NCBI RefSeq assembly: GCF_001039355.2
Contig: NW_019773703.1
Span: forward strand, 287,136 to 350,259
DNA: 63,124 bases
Source of the DNA: Lingula anatina
Lineage: Eukaryota > Brachiopoda > Lingulata > Lingulida > Lingulidae
Direction: 5' to 3'
Of the stretch, positions 44,401-58,255 are shown in pieces. Numbering within the stretch: position 1 is the first letter of the stretch; every line of letters begins with the position of its first letter. The notes beneath the pieces were generated by a model. It saw only the letters and a program-made list of their open reading frames with translations, was not told the origin of the DNA and searched no databases. The position numbers and the translations under genes are program-made.

Positions 44401-47400
44401 AGTAATGTGTATCTGCATTTCAGGATGTTGTTCTTCAATTTCTAACAACTGCTGACATCAAGCTGAACACAATAGATGCTGAAGATCCAGAGGTAAAGGA
44501 AATGAGTCATAATCATTTATGTCTATAGAATAACAAGTTCAATAAACGATGTACAAATTTGATATACTAGATACTTGACTGTTTTGATGCTAAGCAATAT
44601 TTGTCATGCACCAAAGTATTGATTTATTTGCTTCTCCTTTTAGATTTCAGATTACCACACCCTACCAGACATTGCTAAACTGTCAGACAAGGTGAAGACT
44701 TGTTTGCAAGAGAGTGAGGATATCCCAAGAGACTTCACGGCTCTCTTTGATCAAAGTCTTTTCAAGTTAGACACAAGCATCGTACCTAAGGCAATAGGGT
44801 ATGTGAGATTTCCTTCCTATCTCAATTCTTCTCCTGTGAATGATTTATAACTCAATTTAAAACCACCACCAGGCTTTATTTTAGTAATGATAATTTCAAT
44901 ATCTATTGCTGTTTGAAATGCACACATTACTCATTCTGTATTTTAAGCCATTTGTTTATTTTGCATAAATATATTTCCAGTGCTTTTGAGCAACTTGGGG
45001 TAAAGCATGAGACACTGAGCTTGATCACTCCCAGTTTTGAGACCCCTTTGCCACCTCTACAGCCAGCTGTAAGTCAGGGTATTTTACCACTCTAATAAAG
45101 GGTACCGGAGAAGATCAGCATTGGTCAGAATTGTGCCGGAAGTGACGTGTAGTGGTATAAGATGTAAAGCTGAGTGGTCATTTTTAGCTGGAGGTGAATG
45201 GGAATGAAGACGTGGGCTTGGAGAAAAAAGCAGTTATTCTAACAACACGGTAAGATAACATTTTATCTTTATGCATTTGGGACAGAGAATACTTGTAGAA
45301 ACAATAGGCACAAGATATGAAAACATGTCATGAAACTTGAAGGTGCAAAATCATGGTTAATTTGCAGACAACTTGTTTTGAAATACATGCTGCAACGACC
45401 GCCAGCGCGACAAAGAGCGTAAAGGGAAAAGAATTCCCGGGAGGCTATAAATCGTTGTCGTGTGGAATTTTGGCATTTATATAATCTGATGTGTCCATAT
45501 CTAAGTATTTTTGGGTGTTTTATGGTATGGGCTACAATTATAACGATGTTTTAGGGTCTTTGAAGGACCTTGTGAAAACCAGGAAGTAGTTCGTAACTGA
45601 CAACTGAGTCGTAGCGATCCACAACTGTGCAAAGATGTATCTATTTTTAAATATTTTGACGAATTTTTTTATCTTTATATGTCCATCTGACATGAAATTC
45701 CACACATATGATCACATTAATACACCTTTTACACCGGGGTAGCCACTAATCAGTGACAAATGCCAAGACAAAGGTGACATTCTAACAGCAGCAGTGAGCC
45801 TCTTATCTGAGCTAAAAACCAGTAGCAAAAGAGACTGGCAATCAATTCCTTAGGCTGTAAGTCAATAGCCTTGAGAAACTGGTCATGTTATATCTTATCT
45901 ACCTGTCAAAATCGCTTTTCCAACTGAGTATTGCATAATAATGTCAATTATTAGTAACTTAGAGCTAGTCTTAATTACCTGTTAGCTTGTGATCGACTCA
46001 CCTGAATTCTCTTTTCATCTTTTTGGGAAGATCTTGTAAAATGCCATTTAATGCCCGTCGCGTACTTGTGATTAGTGCCTACCCTGGTGTAAAAGGTGTA
46101 TTTGTCAGGGGCGGATTTAGGCCGTTTTTTTCAGTTTTTTTTCTGTCCGCCCCTGTATGAGTATGATCATATGTGTGGAATTTCATGTCAGATGGACTTA
46201 TAAAGATCTAACAATTCGTCACATTATTTAAAAAAAGAAACATCTTTGCACAGCAGTCGTAGATCGGTACGATTCAGTTGTTAGTTACGAAATACTTCCT
46301 GGTTTTCACAAGGTCCTTCAAGAACTCTAAAACATCATTATAATTGAAGCAAATACCATTAAACACCCAAAAATACTTATGGACATATCAGATAATATAA
46401 ATGTCAAAATTCTAAATGACAACGATTTATAGCCTCCCGGGAATTCCTTTCCCTTTACTCTCTTTGTCGCACTGGCGGTCGATGCAGCATGTATTTCAAA
46501 ACAAGTTCGTCTGCAAATTAACCACGATTTTGCATCTTCAAGTTCCGTGTCACGTTTTCATATCATGTGCCTATTATTTCTACAAGTATTCTCTGCCCAA
46601 AATACGTAAAGAAGAAATGTCATCTTACCAATGTTGTTTGAAAAACTGCTTTTTTCTCCGAGTCCATGTCTTCTCTCCCGTTCACCTCCAGCTAAAAATG
46701 ACCACTCAGCTTTACGTCTTACACCACTACACGTCACTTCCGGCACAATTTTGACCAATGCTGATCTTCTCCGGTACCCTTTATTGAACTAGTATTATGT
46801 GGGTACACAAGATTCACTGTGATTGTTGCTGTATTAAGAAGTATAATTGTTTATCTTGTTGACATCCATTTTCTTTGTAAATGAAGTATCATAATGGCAG
46901 TCCATATCTTAAAAATTATATAATTTACCAATATAACTCATTGTTTCAGGTATTCCCTCCTCAGTTCCGTGAGCTACCACCTCCATCTTTAGACTTGTTT
47001 GACTTAGATGAGCAGTTCTCATCTGAAAAGGCTAGACTTGCACAGATTACTAATAAGTGTAAGTAATTCAACCTCTGCATTATGTTATCTGTTTTAAACT
47101 GCATTCTTCCTTATACACTTAATTATTAAGTGAAAATAAATCTGTCAAGTTGGAATTTGTTTAACCTGGATTGTTTGGTTTTGCATATATAATATGTCAT
47201 TCTACAAATTATCCAAATCATTTAAATCTAAACATGTTTTAAGTGATTGACCATTCATTTTGTCTTTGTTACAGGCACAGATGATGATCTGGAGTACTAT
47301 GTGAGAGAGTGTGGGGATATCTTAGGTGTAACCAACAGACTGCCACAAGACAGCAGGGATGCCAAGCATATACTGGAGTTCATCTTTGCACAAGTGACAG

Positions 47401-47740
47401 AGTTCAAGAAACTGAATCAGGTAGGAGCATACAGATAAATGTGGACTTACATGTAGAACTTGAAATCATGATTGTAAGTTTTAAAAAGACAGTTTAATTT
47501 AAGATATTGAGTCATCATAATATTTTAAATTGTACAATTTTTTTACTGTTGACAGTCCTTTAGTTATAAGGCAATACTAAAGTTTTGTTAGAATATCATT
47601 TTATCTACTGGCCTTTTGATACTAGATTTTCTTTGATACTTTTGAAAAAAAAAGTATTTTTTTACTATTTTCAGGACTCGCATGATATGGAAAATGGACA
47701 ATTTGCTGGTGGGACAAATTCTGATGCAGCTGCTTTCTAA
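41476..47740 (+). CDS. IFT52: intraflagellar transport protein 52
   Basis: Fourteen exons: 41476-41493, 41762-41886, 42199-42286, 42558-42687, 42820-42895, 43282-43341, 43687-43810, 44110-44199, 44424-44492, 44644-44798, 44981-45068, 46950-47058, 47275-47420, 47675-47740; 447 aa. IFT52 is a core subunit of the IFT-B1 train needed to build cilia. The N-terminal GIFT domain is recognisable from RNAIIFDSSKREVFSL, the ETGGSVLVLMGEGGE loop and FVYPFGATLNVMKPSVPVLSTG. The middle and C-terminal parts contain LIPPSF-like ETLSLITPSFETPLPPLQPA, PPQFRELPPPSLDLFDLDEQF and the IFT46/88-contacting C-terminal helices. Length fits the family. The first exon is only six codons. The large intron 45069-46949 holds a foldback element whose left arm begins 26 bp past the donor, yet the flanking splice signals are intact. 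Confidence 0.96.
42995..43205. repeat. imperfect tandem duplication of about 115 bp in an IFT52 intron
   Basis: A unit containing CTTTGCTAT.TCTTAA.TCAATTTT, ATTGT.AGGCATTCAGGG and AACACAACAGAGT occurs at about 42995-43090 and again at about 43112-43205 in the same orientation, with scattered differences. Confidence 0.8.
45094..46785. mobile_element. 1.7-kb foldback element with long inverted arms
   Basis: Outer ends are AATAAAGGGTACCGG and its complement. The left arm (45094 to about 45755) and right arm (about 46068 to 46785) pair along nearly their full length with scattered mismatches, for example GAATTCCCGGGAGGCTATAA at 45431 against its inverse near 46430. About 310 bp separate them. 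No transposase frame is present, and no clear target-site duplication was found by eye. It could be a foldback transposon or two inverted copies of one repeat. Confidence 0.8.
46106..46155. mobile_element. 50-bp hAT-like mini-insert in the right arm of the foldback element
   Basis: The segment begins CAGGGGCGGA and ends TCCGCCCCTG, a perfect 10-bp inverted repeat typical of hAT element ends, with a T-rich centre. The left arm of the host element lacks it at the corresponding place, so it looks inserted after the arms formed. An exact 8-bp target duplication was not found. Confidence 0.45.
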
Positions 47741-49575
47741 ACATAATGATACATATATATCATATGGAACAAAAATAACTAGCTTTTTACATTATTCTGC
47801 CCATCACAAACCCTGTTGGCTTGGCAGAGACACAATAATAAACAAAAAATTGGAAACAGAAATTGGTTTGAAGAAAACATTACTTATAAGTGATGAATTG
47901 TGTGAATTTTGAATAATTGTAATTTATTACATGAAAGGAACACTAACTATTAAGGAATATCATAAAAACCAAGTGTTAAACTGGGACGTTCTTTGATTTT
48001 GTGCTGCCATGGAGCTTGTGTAACTGGCTTTTGGTTGTCAGTTTAGTTGTCAACCTTATCAAGGCATTTAAATCAACACATCATGACAGAAATACGTGAT
48101 GTCTATTTTTTGCTGTCATGTAACTTGGTAGAGGAAATTAAAATGCCAGTGTTATATTAAAAGGCTTTTCATAACCTGGCTTTCTGTGAAACTAAATTGA
48201 AATCAACAGTTGCATGTTCTTGGCAAAGTAATTATTTACAATAATTCCCATATAGTCCCATCCATATTTTTTTTTAGAAGTAATTACAATGAAATATAGG
48301 TTCCTTTTCGTGAAACATTTACCATGTGTACTGAATACATGTAACTTACTATAAATGTGTAGCTGTGATATTACATACATTGCAAGATTAGTTTCATTCC
48401 TTTTTTAAAATCTTAATGAAGCCAATTTAAATGGTTTTTGGCCTGAGATCATTATTTTATAAATAAAAAAAAATCAGATTCTAACAATTTAACTTACATA
48501 AGGCTTTCTTGAGTGTCACATTACATTTTTGTTAAGATTCATCATAAAAGTTAAGTGATCTCATCATAACGTTCTTCACATTGTAAAACATGAATTGTAA
48601 AACAACAATATTCTTATCTTATCATTCTTCATTCTTATTTGTATGTTTTGTAGATATGTTCATATGCCTTATCGTTTTCTTCATAATGTACAGTAAGGTG
48701 TTTCTTGGAATGTTGATATAAATATTCATTGATTTTATTTATGATATTGATTATACAATTAATGGTCATCAAACTGAAAGCGTATGATTACTTTGGTCAA
48801 AATGAAAAAGTTCCAAATATGCGCAGGTTTTTGGTTTATAAGATGAAGAGATACATCAAGATCGAAAATTTAACCAAAAGATGGAATCTCGAGGGGGATA
48901 TCTTTATTGCAGGAATGCTGCAAGGTTTGTGACTGATAACCACGATACTATGCCGTTGGCTTAAAATAAAACCGCTCCGTTGACTATGTTGACCACTTTA
49001 ATTCAATGAAATTTCAAAATAAAATTTGACTCGCTATATATATATATATGCACGTCCACAGTACTGGGTAACAGCAATGGGTTATCATCTTTAAAAGTCT
49101 GTCAAAATATTCCTATGTGTTGGATTACAATGGGGTTGCTTTCATGTGAAAGGGGTTGGATTAAAACAAACAACTTTGTGGTTCCAAACATTGCTGTGTA
49201 TTTTAAACTTTTTAATTCTTAGCTGAAAATGACACTAAAACAGCGCTTTAATCCGGGACATAGACATACTGTACCAGTTTTTTTGCCGTTGTACCTTATG
49301 GGAGAAAAAGCTCTCAAAATAGCATTGTCACGTTTTTGGTCAATTCAGGGGTCATTTACGGCACACACACTAGAGTAAAAAATTGCTCTTCGTCACAAAT
49401 TTTGATGGGTGAAGAAAATGGGTTGTTGTCCATTTAATTACCATCGTTTCCTCTTTCAACTTCAGTACAAAGTATTTCTCCCATAGTGCACGATCAATCA
49501 ATCAATTTCGGGGTTTAAAGTACCTGAAATACACTCTGTTTTTCATAAAACAACAATATGTAAATAGTAAATAAA

Positions 49576-49578
<3 letters not shown>

Positions 49579-49646
<68 letters not shown>
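49579..49646. repeat. (TA)n microsatellite
   Basis: About 34 uninterrupted TA units directly abutting the hammerhead-like fragment at 49647. Confidence 0.97.
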
Positions 49647-49649
<3 letters not shown>

Positions 49650-49681
49650 CGAGGCCTCAGGGCCGAAACGGCCGTAGGGTA
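49647..49681 (+). other. hammerhead-ribozyme-like core, probably retroelement remnant
   Basis: Read 5' to 3': TGACGAG, a 4-bp GGCC/GGCC stem closed by TCAG, GAAAC, then GGCCGTAGGGTAT. This is the order of a hammerhead core (CUGANGA, stem II, GAAA, stem III, cleavage triplet GUA). The leading C of CUGANGA and the 5' strand of stem I are replaced by TA repeats, so this copy should be inactive. Short hammerheads of this kind occur in Penelope-like elements and retrozymes. No reverse transcriptase is nearby. Confidence 0.42.
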
Positions 49682-50818
49682 TTTTTTAATAAAATGGAGA
49701 GAAAAGTCCAATTTATTCGTATCCTTGATTTTATATATATATCCGGAGTTGCCAACAATAGAAGATCATTTTGTTCACGTTGACTACAGTTAGAAATGAA
49801 TATTTGTCATCAAGTTCTACTGTCTTCGTAAAAACAAAGGCTTCCAAATGTCAAAATTGAGAATGAGATAGAACTATTACGGTTGAAGCCATTTTACAAA
49901 TACGTTATTAACATTTATGGGTTTCTCACACTGGTAAAATACATGTATCTTTGTCAGAGGATATATACTTGCGTGTTTGAAAATTCATTTGTTGCATTCG
50001 CACCGGCTTTTTGTAACAACAACATTATACTATACAAGTAATATATAAGAAATATCAAAATGTTTTACCTTCAGGAGTTCACAGGTACCACAACAAACCT
50101 TATATCTCGGTATACATCGCATTTTCCGGACTTATTTCAGACATTTTGATTGAACATCCGTGGACACATTCTCCGTAATATATAACAACCCATACTAGAA
50201 AATGTGACCTAGGAGACGCATGTTTAGCAAATTTGAGTCTAAATCCCACAAAATGCCCAGGATTAATATTCGAAATATCAGATAACGTAGGGTAGTAACT
50301 AGCACGAAAAATCGTGTGTCAAAGTAAAAGTAAAATGTCAAAGTGCTAAGGCCAAGAAAACAAAATTGACTAGTTGGTTGACGAGCGGTGTCTCTGAGTT
50401 AACTGGGTCGGTGGACAGATATTATTATTATTTTTAAGTATATTTTTTATTGTGTTAATGAGCATAAAAGTTGGTTTTATATAGGGGAGGGATGTCAAAT
50501 TTACAGTGCAAACAACAGCATTCAAGTTTTTCTTGGATGAGTTGCATATTTCCCATTTATCAAACCAATATCCAAGGCATTTTTGCAGTTGAACCAAAAG
50601 AAAAATAGGCGCAAAAAATCTGATCTCCTCAAAATTAGGATTGGCCGAGCTCGTTTACCAATTCATCAATTTTGCCTAATAATGTATAATTTCTGTGCTA
50701 GGAACGAACATGTCTGATATTTCCCTCTTTGCGTAATTACTTGGAAATGAATTAGCTCATAACATCTCAGCTTATTTATTTCTCATTTTCTAAATGACAT
50801 TTTCTTAAACCAAATATA

Positions 50819-52006
50819 TCATTGTAAAACAGGATGTACTTTCGCAGATCTACAAATCTTACGGTGACATGTGAAAAGATCGCCATACGCCTCTCGAAAA
50901 CGTCTGTTGCACAAACCATATATAACCGGATTAACGCACGTTGATAGGTGATAGATGACTTTTCCAAAAGGTTGGTAAGGGTGGTCACCGTCTATAGCAT
51001 CCAATATTAGCAGCGGGAAGTTTAACACAAGATATCCCGCAAAACATATTCCGATCATTTTCAACAATTTGACGTTTGCCTTGAACATATTGGCATTTGC
51101 CACATTCGCCAAATTGATGTCCACCATTCTGTATAGATGAAAAAAAATGATAAAAACAAAATGAATTGGAAAACATCAAGTCATGAAAGCAGGGTATAGC
51201 GCTAAAATTGTTCTTAGATGACAGGTTATTGCGAGCTTTTCAGTACCTAAAATCAACAGACCACATTTGAATCATAGCAACTAAAGTACAAAGCAATTTA
51301 AGCTTTTGCACCTACACACTAAATGACAAGAAACGATTTTTACCTAAGGCTAAATGAATAAAAAATACCTTTTCTTCTTTTTGTAAACTACAGCCAGCAT
51401 GTGCAGAAAAAGGTAAGCCACGACAAGAATGGGCAAAGCTACCGTGGTCCAGAAGGTCCAACGCAATATTCTGTCTCCCGCAGGGGCCTGGAAGAAACAT
51501 CTTTTGTTCATTCGATGACCAACTTCCAAATCTTCCCACCTCGTGCCTAGCATAACTACGGACACCGCCAACCCAGGAAACAAATAGCACAGCGAAGCGG
51601 TAAGGATATACATGGTTTTCTTGTGGCGACAATCACGGTACAAAATTGGCCAAACAAGGGCAAAGTACCGTTGTAGGCTGATGCACAAAAGACAACACGC
51701 GGTCGCGCCTAGAGTTGTCCTTTCCGCAAAGATTTTAACGAAACAGGCCTTTTTATCCTCAATTTTTTGTCCCAGTATCATACCATATGCATTAACTGCC
51801 ATCAAAACAGGATAAAGAACACCGTTGTTGAGACTGAAATTTACAAGTGGGATATTTTCCATTTTTCGCAAAGTTTTGTTGGTGAAAACTGCTAGAACAA
51901 CAATCATGTTGCTAACAATTGCAGTTATGATGATTGGAATCAGGACGTATCCGCCAATAAATGGCCTTTTTGTATAGTTCATCGGCAAGGCAAGGCTTTC
52001 ATTCAT
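50819..52006 (-). CDS. class A (rhodopsin-like) G-protein-coupled receptor, orphan
   Basis: Two exons (minus): 51369-52006 and 50819-51128, joined within the third intracellular loop at KKKKR|MVD; 315 aa. The N-terminus has two N-glycosylation sequons (NES, NYT). Seven hydrophobic segments follow. TM3 carries the disulphide Cys (ACFVKIF) and QRY in place of DRY. TM2 has NFSLNN where the sodium-site Asp of class A receptors is expected. TM6 lacks the CWxP Trp (GYLVLNFP). TM7 keeps NPVIYGLCNRRFREAY. The LNF in TM6 and the TM7/helix 8 sequence recall the melatonin/Tre1/GPR84-like group, but this is weak and no ligand can be named. The protein sits at the cell surface by family. Its short tail ends after about 20 residues. 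Confidence 0.85.
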
Positions 52007-52703
52007 CTTGCGTTCTATCTAGATTTCTTTGCCTGTGAAGACGCAGTGATATCCGTGTTATCCGGCAACTGCCTGGCACATAAACTGGCTTCTATTTATC
52101 TGAAATCTGAGATATTGAATTTATGCAGTTACGTAGAGGGCGTTAACTCCATGTGACACGGACGTCTTTTTCAAGAATATGGCAAATACAATTTGTATTC
52201 TTTATTTCTGAGTCCGGCAACAAGTCCATTTATTAGGCCAATGAGATCTACTGAGTACATAGGTCATTGATTAAGCCGACAGTGAAATGTACATGTATAT
52301 CAGTGATTATCTCGTTTTCTTTTTTATCAGCAAGACAATGGGCACACATTTGTACATGTTAATCTCACATGACTGCAAGGTTTGTACAAGAGCATGCATT
52401 TTCCACAAACAAACCTTATAATTTACTTTATCCAAATCCTTGATGTGGAAGAACTACTCTCAGTTGTATGAAATAAGCAGTTTTCCCATAAAATGTCAGA
52501 CAGGTTTGTCAGAGGAGGAAACCTCCGTTTTACATGAATCTCAGATAGAAGATATTTTGGGTCCTAGCATAAATTGAATAATGAACCATTAAATCACAAA
52601 CAATACAATAAAGGCAGCAATATTAATACATAAAATACATGTTACTGCAATGCCACCAGGCAAGTAAATTGCAAGTCTCGTGTATGTTCCATGTTCAAAA
52701 ATT
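52007..52703. other. spacer between GPCR and squalene epoxidase
   Basis: It should hold the GPCR promoter and the squalene epoxidase 3' UTR, both minus strand. No open frame or repeat of note. Confidence 0.55.
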
Positions 52704-56461
<3,758 letters not shown>

Positions 56462-58255
56462 GTTACTTTGTTAGTGTTCTATGTCATCTATCAATGCTCA
56501 TGTCCTTGGATGAATGAAAATCGTAAATAAGACGGATGGAAACATTACAAGATTGCCATTTGGTCATCTAGACAGTCAAGACATTATATAACGTGATTCT
56601 GTCCACAACTTTGCCAGGTCCTACACTTTATTCTCTGCACAACTGTCACCTCACATGTAGAATCGGTCTGCTGATGGATTTTAGCCAATCGAAAGGCTTT
56701 ATTTTGTTGACCATGATTACGTGCATGGCAGACCCGTTTTATCATTATAATACGTCCAATGATATGCAGCATCTGTAATTCTTATAGAAATTTGATTCAG
56801 TATTTTATACACCTCTAAAAATGTATATAATGTTTAGAATTATTTTGCATTTTATGAATTTGTTACATATGTGCACTTAAAAGTGCGAACTGTTATGGTG
56901 GTGCACCATGCACACATTATATTCAATCATAGGAATAGAAGCTAGTTACTGCGGTGCTACAGCCACATTGTCCCTGAATGAAAACATCGTAGGACAGATA
57001 AATGGACCAATTAGTTTTTAAACCACCAGGTAGTCTCCCTAGCTCTGCAGGGTCTGCGAGTTCAGACAGGTAAAAAAGCTCAACTTTCAGAAATTGAATT
57101 AAGTTTGTATTTATTAAAAAAAAACATTGACGAAAAACACGTGCAAGGCACCTTTTCAATGCAATGCATTTGCATTGCAACGTTAATTGTTTTTGCTGTG
57201 CACAAACAAGTCAGTTCAAGTCACAGTGTGGCGAATCACAGAATATATATGATATAAGTGTGTTTGCTTTGGTAACTGGCCGAAAACTATTAAACTCATA
57301 CCATAGGTCGATCTAGGTGGATAGGACTACCAAAATAATAGTCAAGTCTACCCTATTATGCAATTAAGGCACACCCCACCTATCTGATAAAATATCGCAC
57401 TTAGAAAAGCTAAGTATATACAGATGTTTTTCTGAAAGTCATGGTTAAAGTCAGTCAAGATGTTGAAATGCCAAATGAGATTATTTAGCCTGTGACATGA
57501 CATGAATTTAAAATTATTACATGATTGCTCATATTTTATTTTGAGTTCTCGTTACAGAGGCTGTCATTTTATACATATTTAGTAGCACGGCAGTGAGTTG
57601 GAAAGTGTGGTGATTTTTTAATGGATGTATGTTAAAAACTTATGTGATACATTCAAACTTGTGACAATTACAGCAACTCCAGTAGCTTTGTAGTTATTTT
57701 TTCATTAGGCTACCATTGTGATAAGAACTGTAATAAAAATTGTCTTAAAATTAAACAAATTTCATTAAATCATCATATTTACCTCACTAAATTTTATTAA
57801 ATAATGACAGCCTTGGAAACCAAAATTTCAAAAAACATTGATAAAAATTAGAGCAGAAATGGACATCGTATCACTCTCAAACCAAGTCTGTCTAATGATA
57901 AATAGCCAACTTGGTTTGAGGGTGTTTTTGACGTAATTTTCTATGTTGTGTTATATAAATGAAATAAGATTTTAATGATGGACTCTTTTGTCGGATATGG
58001 CAATTTCATGATAATTGTTTAAAAATACATAGCAGATTTCTATCAGGTTTTTCACACTGGTATACTAGTGTGGTATTCTTGAGTCATTTTTTTATTCTGT
58101 GGTTTGTAGGTTCTTTATTTGATCAAGCTGACAGCTGAGCATGGAAACTGCCATGGGTTTTTAAAAAATGCAGAATTCATATGATAAACATTGAATAAAT
58201 ATAAATATTTAGATAAAATGTTCATTGTGTTACAACAACTTATCTTTGATTACAG
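56462..58255. other. divergent upstream region of squalene epoxidase and UCKL1
   Basis: It contains the squalene epoxidase promoter and must contain the missing first exon and promoter of UCKL1, which I could not identify. A 12-bp inverted repeat (CTCAAACCAAGT and its complement) lies at 57878-57916. Short open frames are not recognisable. Confidence 0.5.
56645..56689. promoter_or_regulatory. candidate sterol-response element plus CCAAT box upstream of squalene epoxidase
   Basis: GTCACCTCAC at 56645-56654 is close to the SREBP element ATCACCCCAC, and AGCCAATC at 56683-56690 is a good NF-Y box 30 bp away. They lie about 190-230 bp upstream of the minus-strand start codon. SREBP sites with a neighbouring NF-Y box are usual for sterol genes in vertebrates. 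Binding is inferred only. Confidence 0.4.

Larger units (their letters stand above)
47741..50818. other. spacer between IFT52 and the GPCR gene
   Basis: The first part is the IFT52 3' UTR (AATAAA at about 47836). It includes a (TA)n tract and an adjacent hammerhead-like fragment near 49.65 kb. A 67-codon frame at 48729-48932 has no recognisable domain. No other gene is seen; the minus-strand 3' UTR of the GPCR should lie just below 50819. Confidence 0.55.

Noticed and set aside
46416-46754. 112-codon frame inside the foldback element
   Set aside because: It lies in an inverted arm, is not matched by an open frame in the partner arm, and shows no transposase motif.
48729-48932. 67-codon frame downstream of IFT52
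   Set aside because: Some charged residues toward its end looked exon-like, but no domain and no convincing splice sites were found.
57873-57920. 12-bp inverted repeat around CTCAAACCAAGT
   Set aside because: Too short and isolated to call an element; recorded only as a small hairpin.
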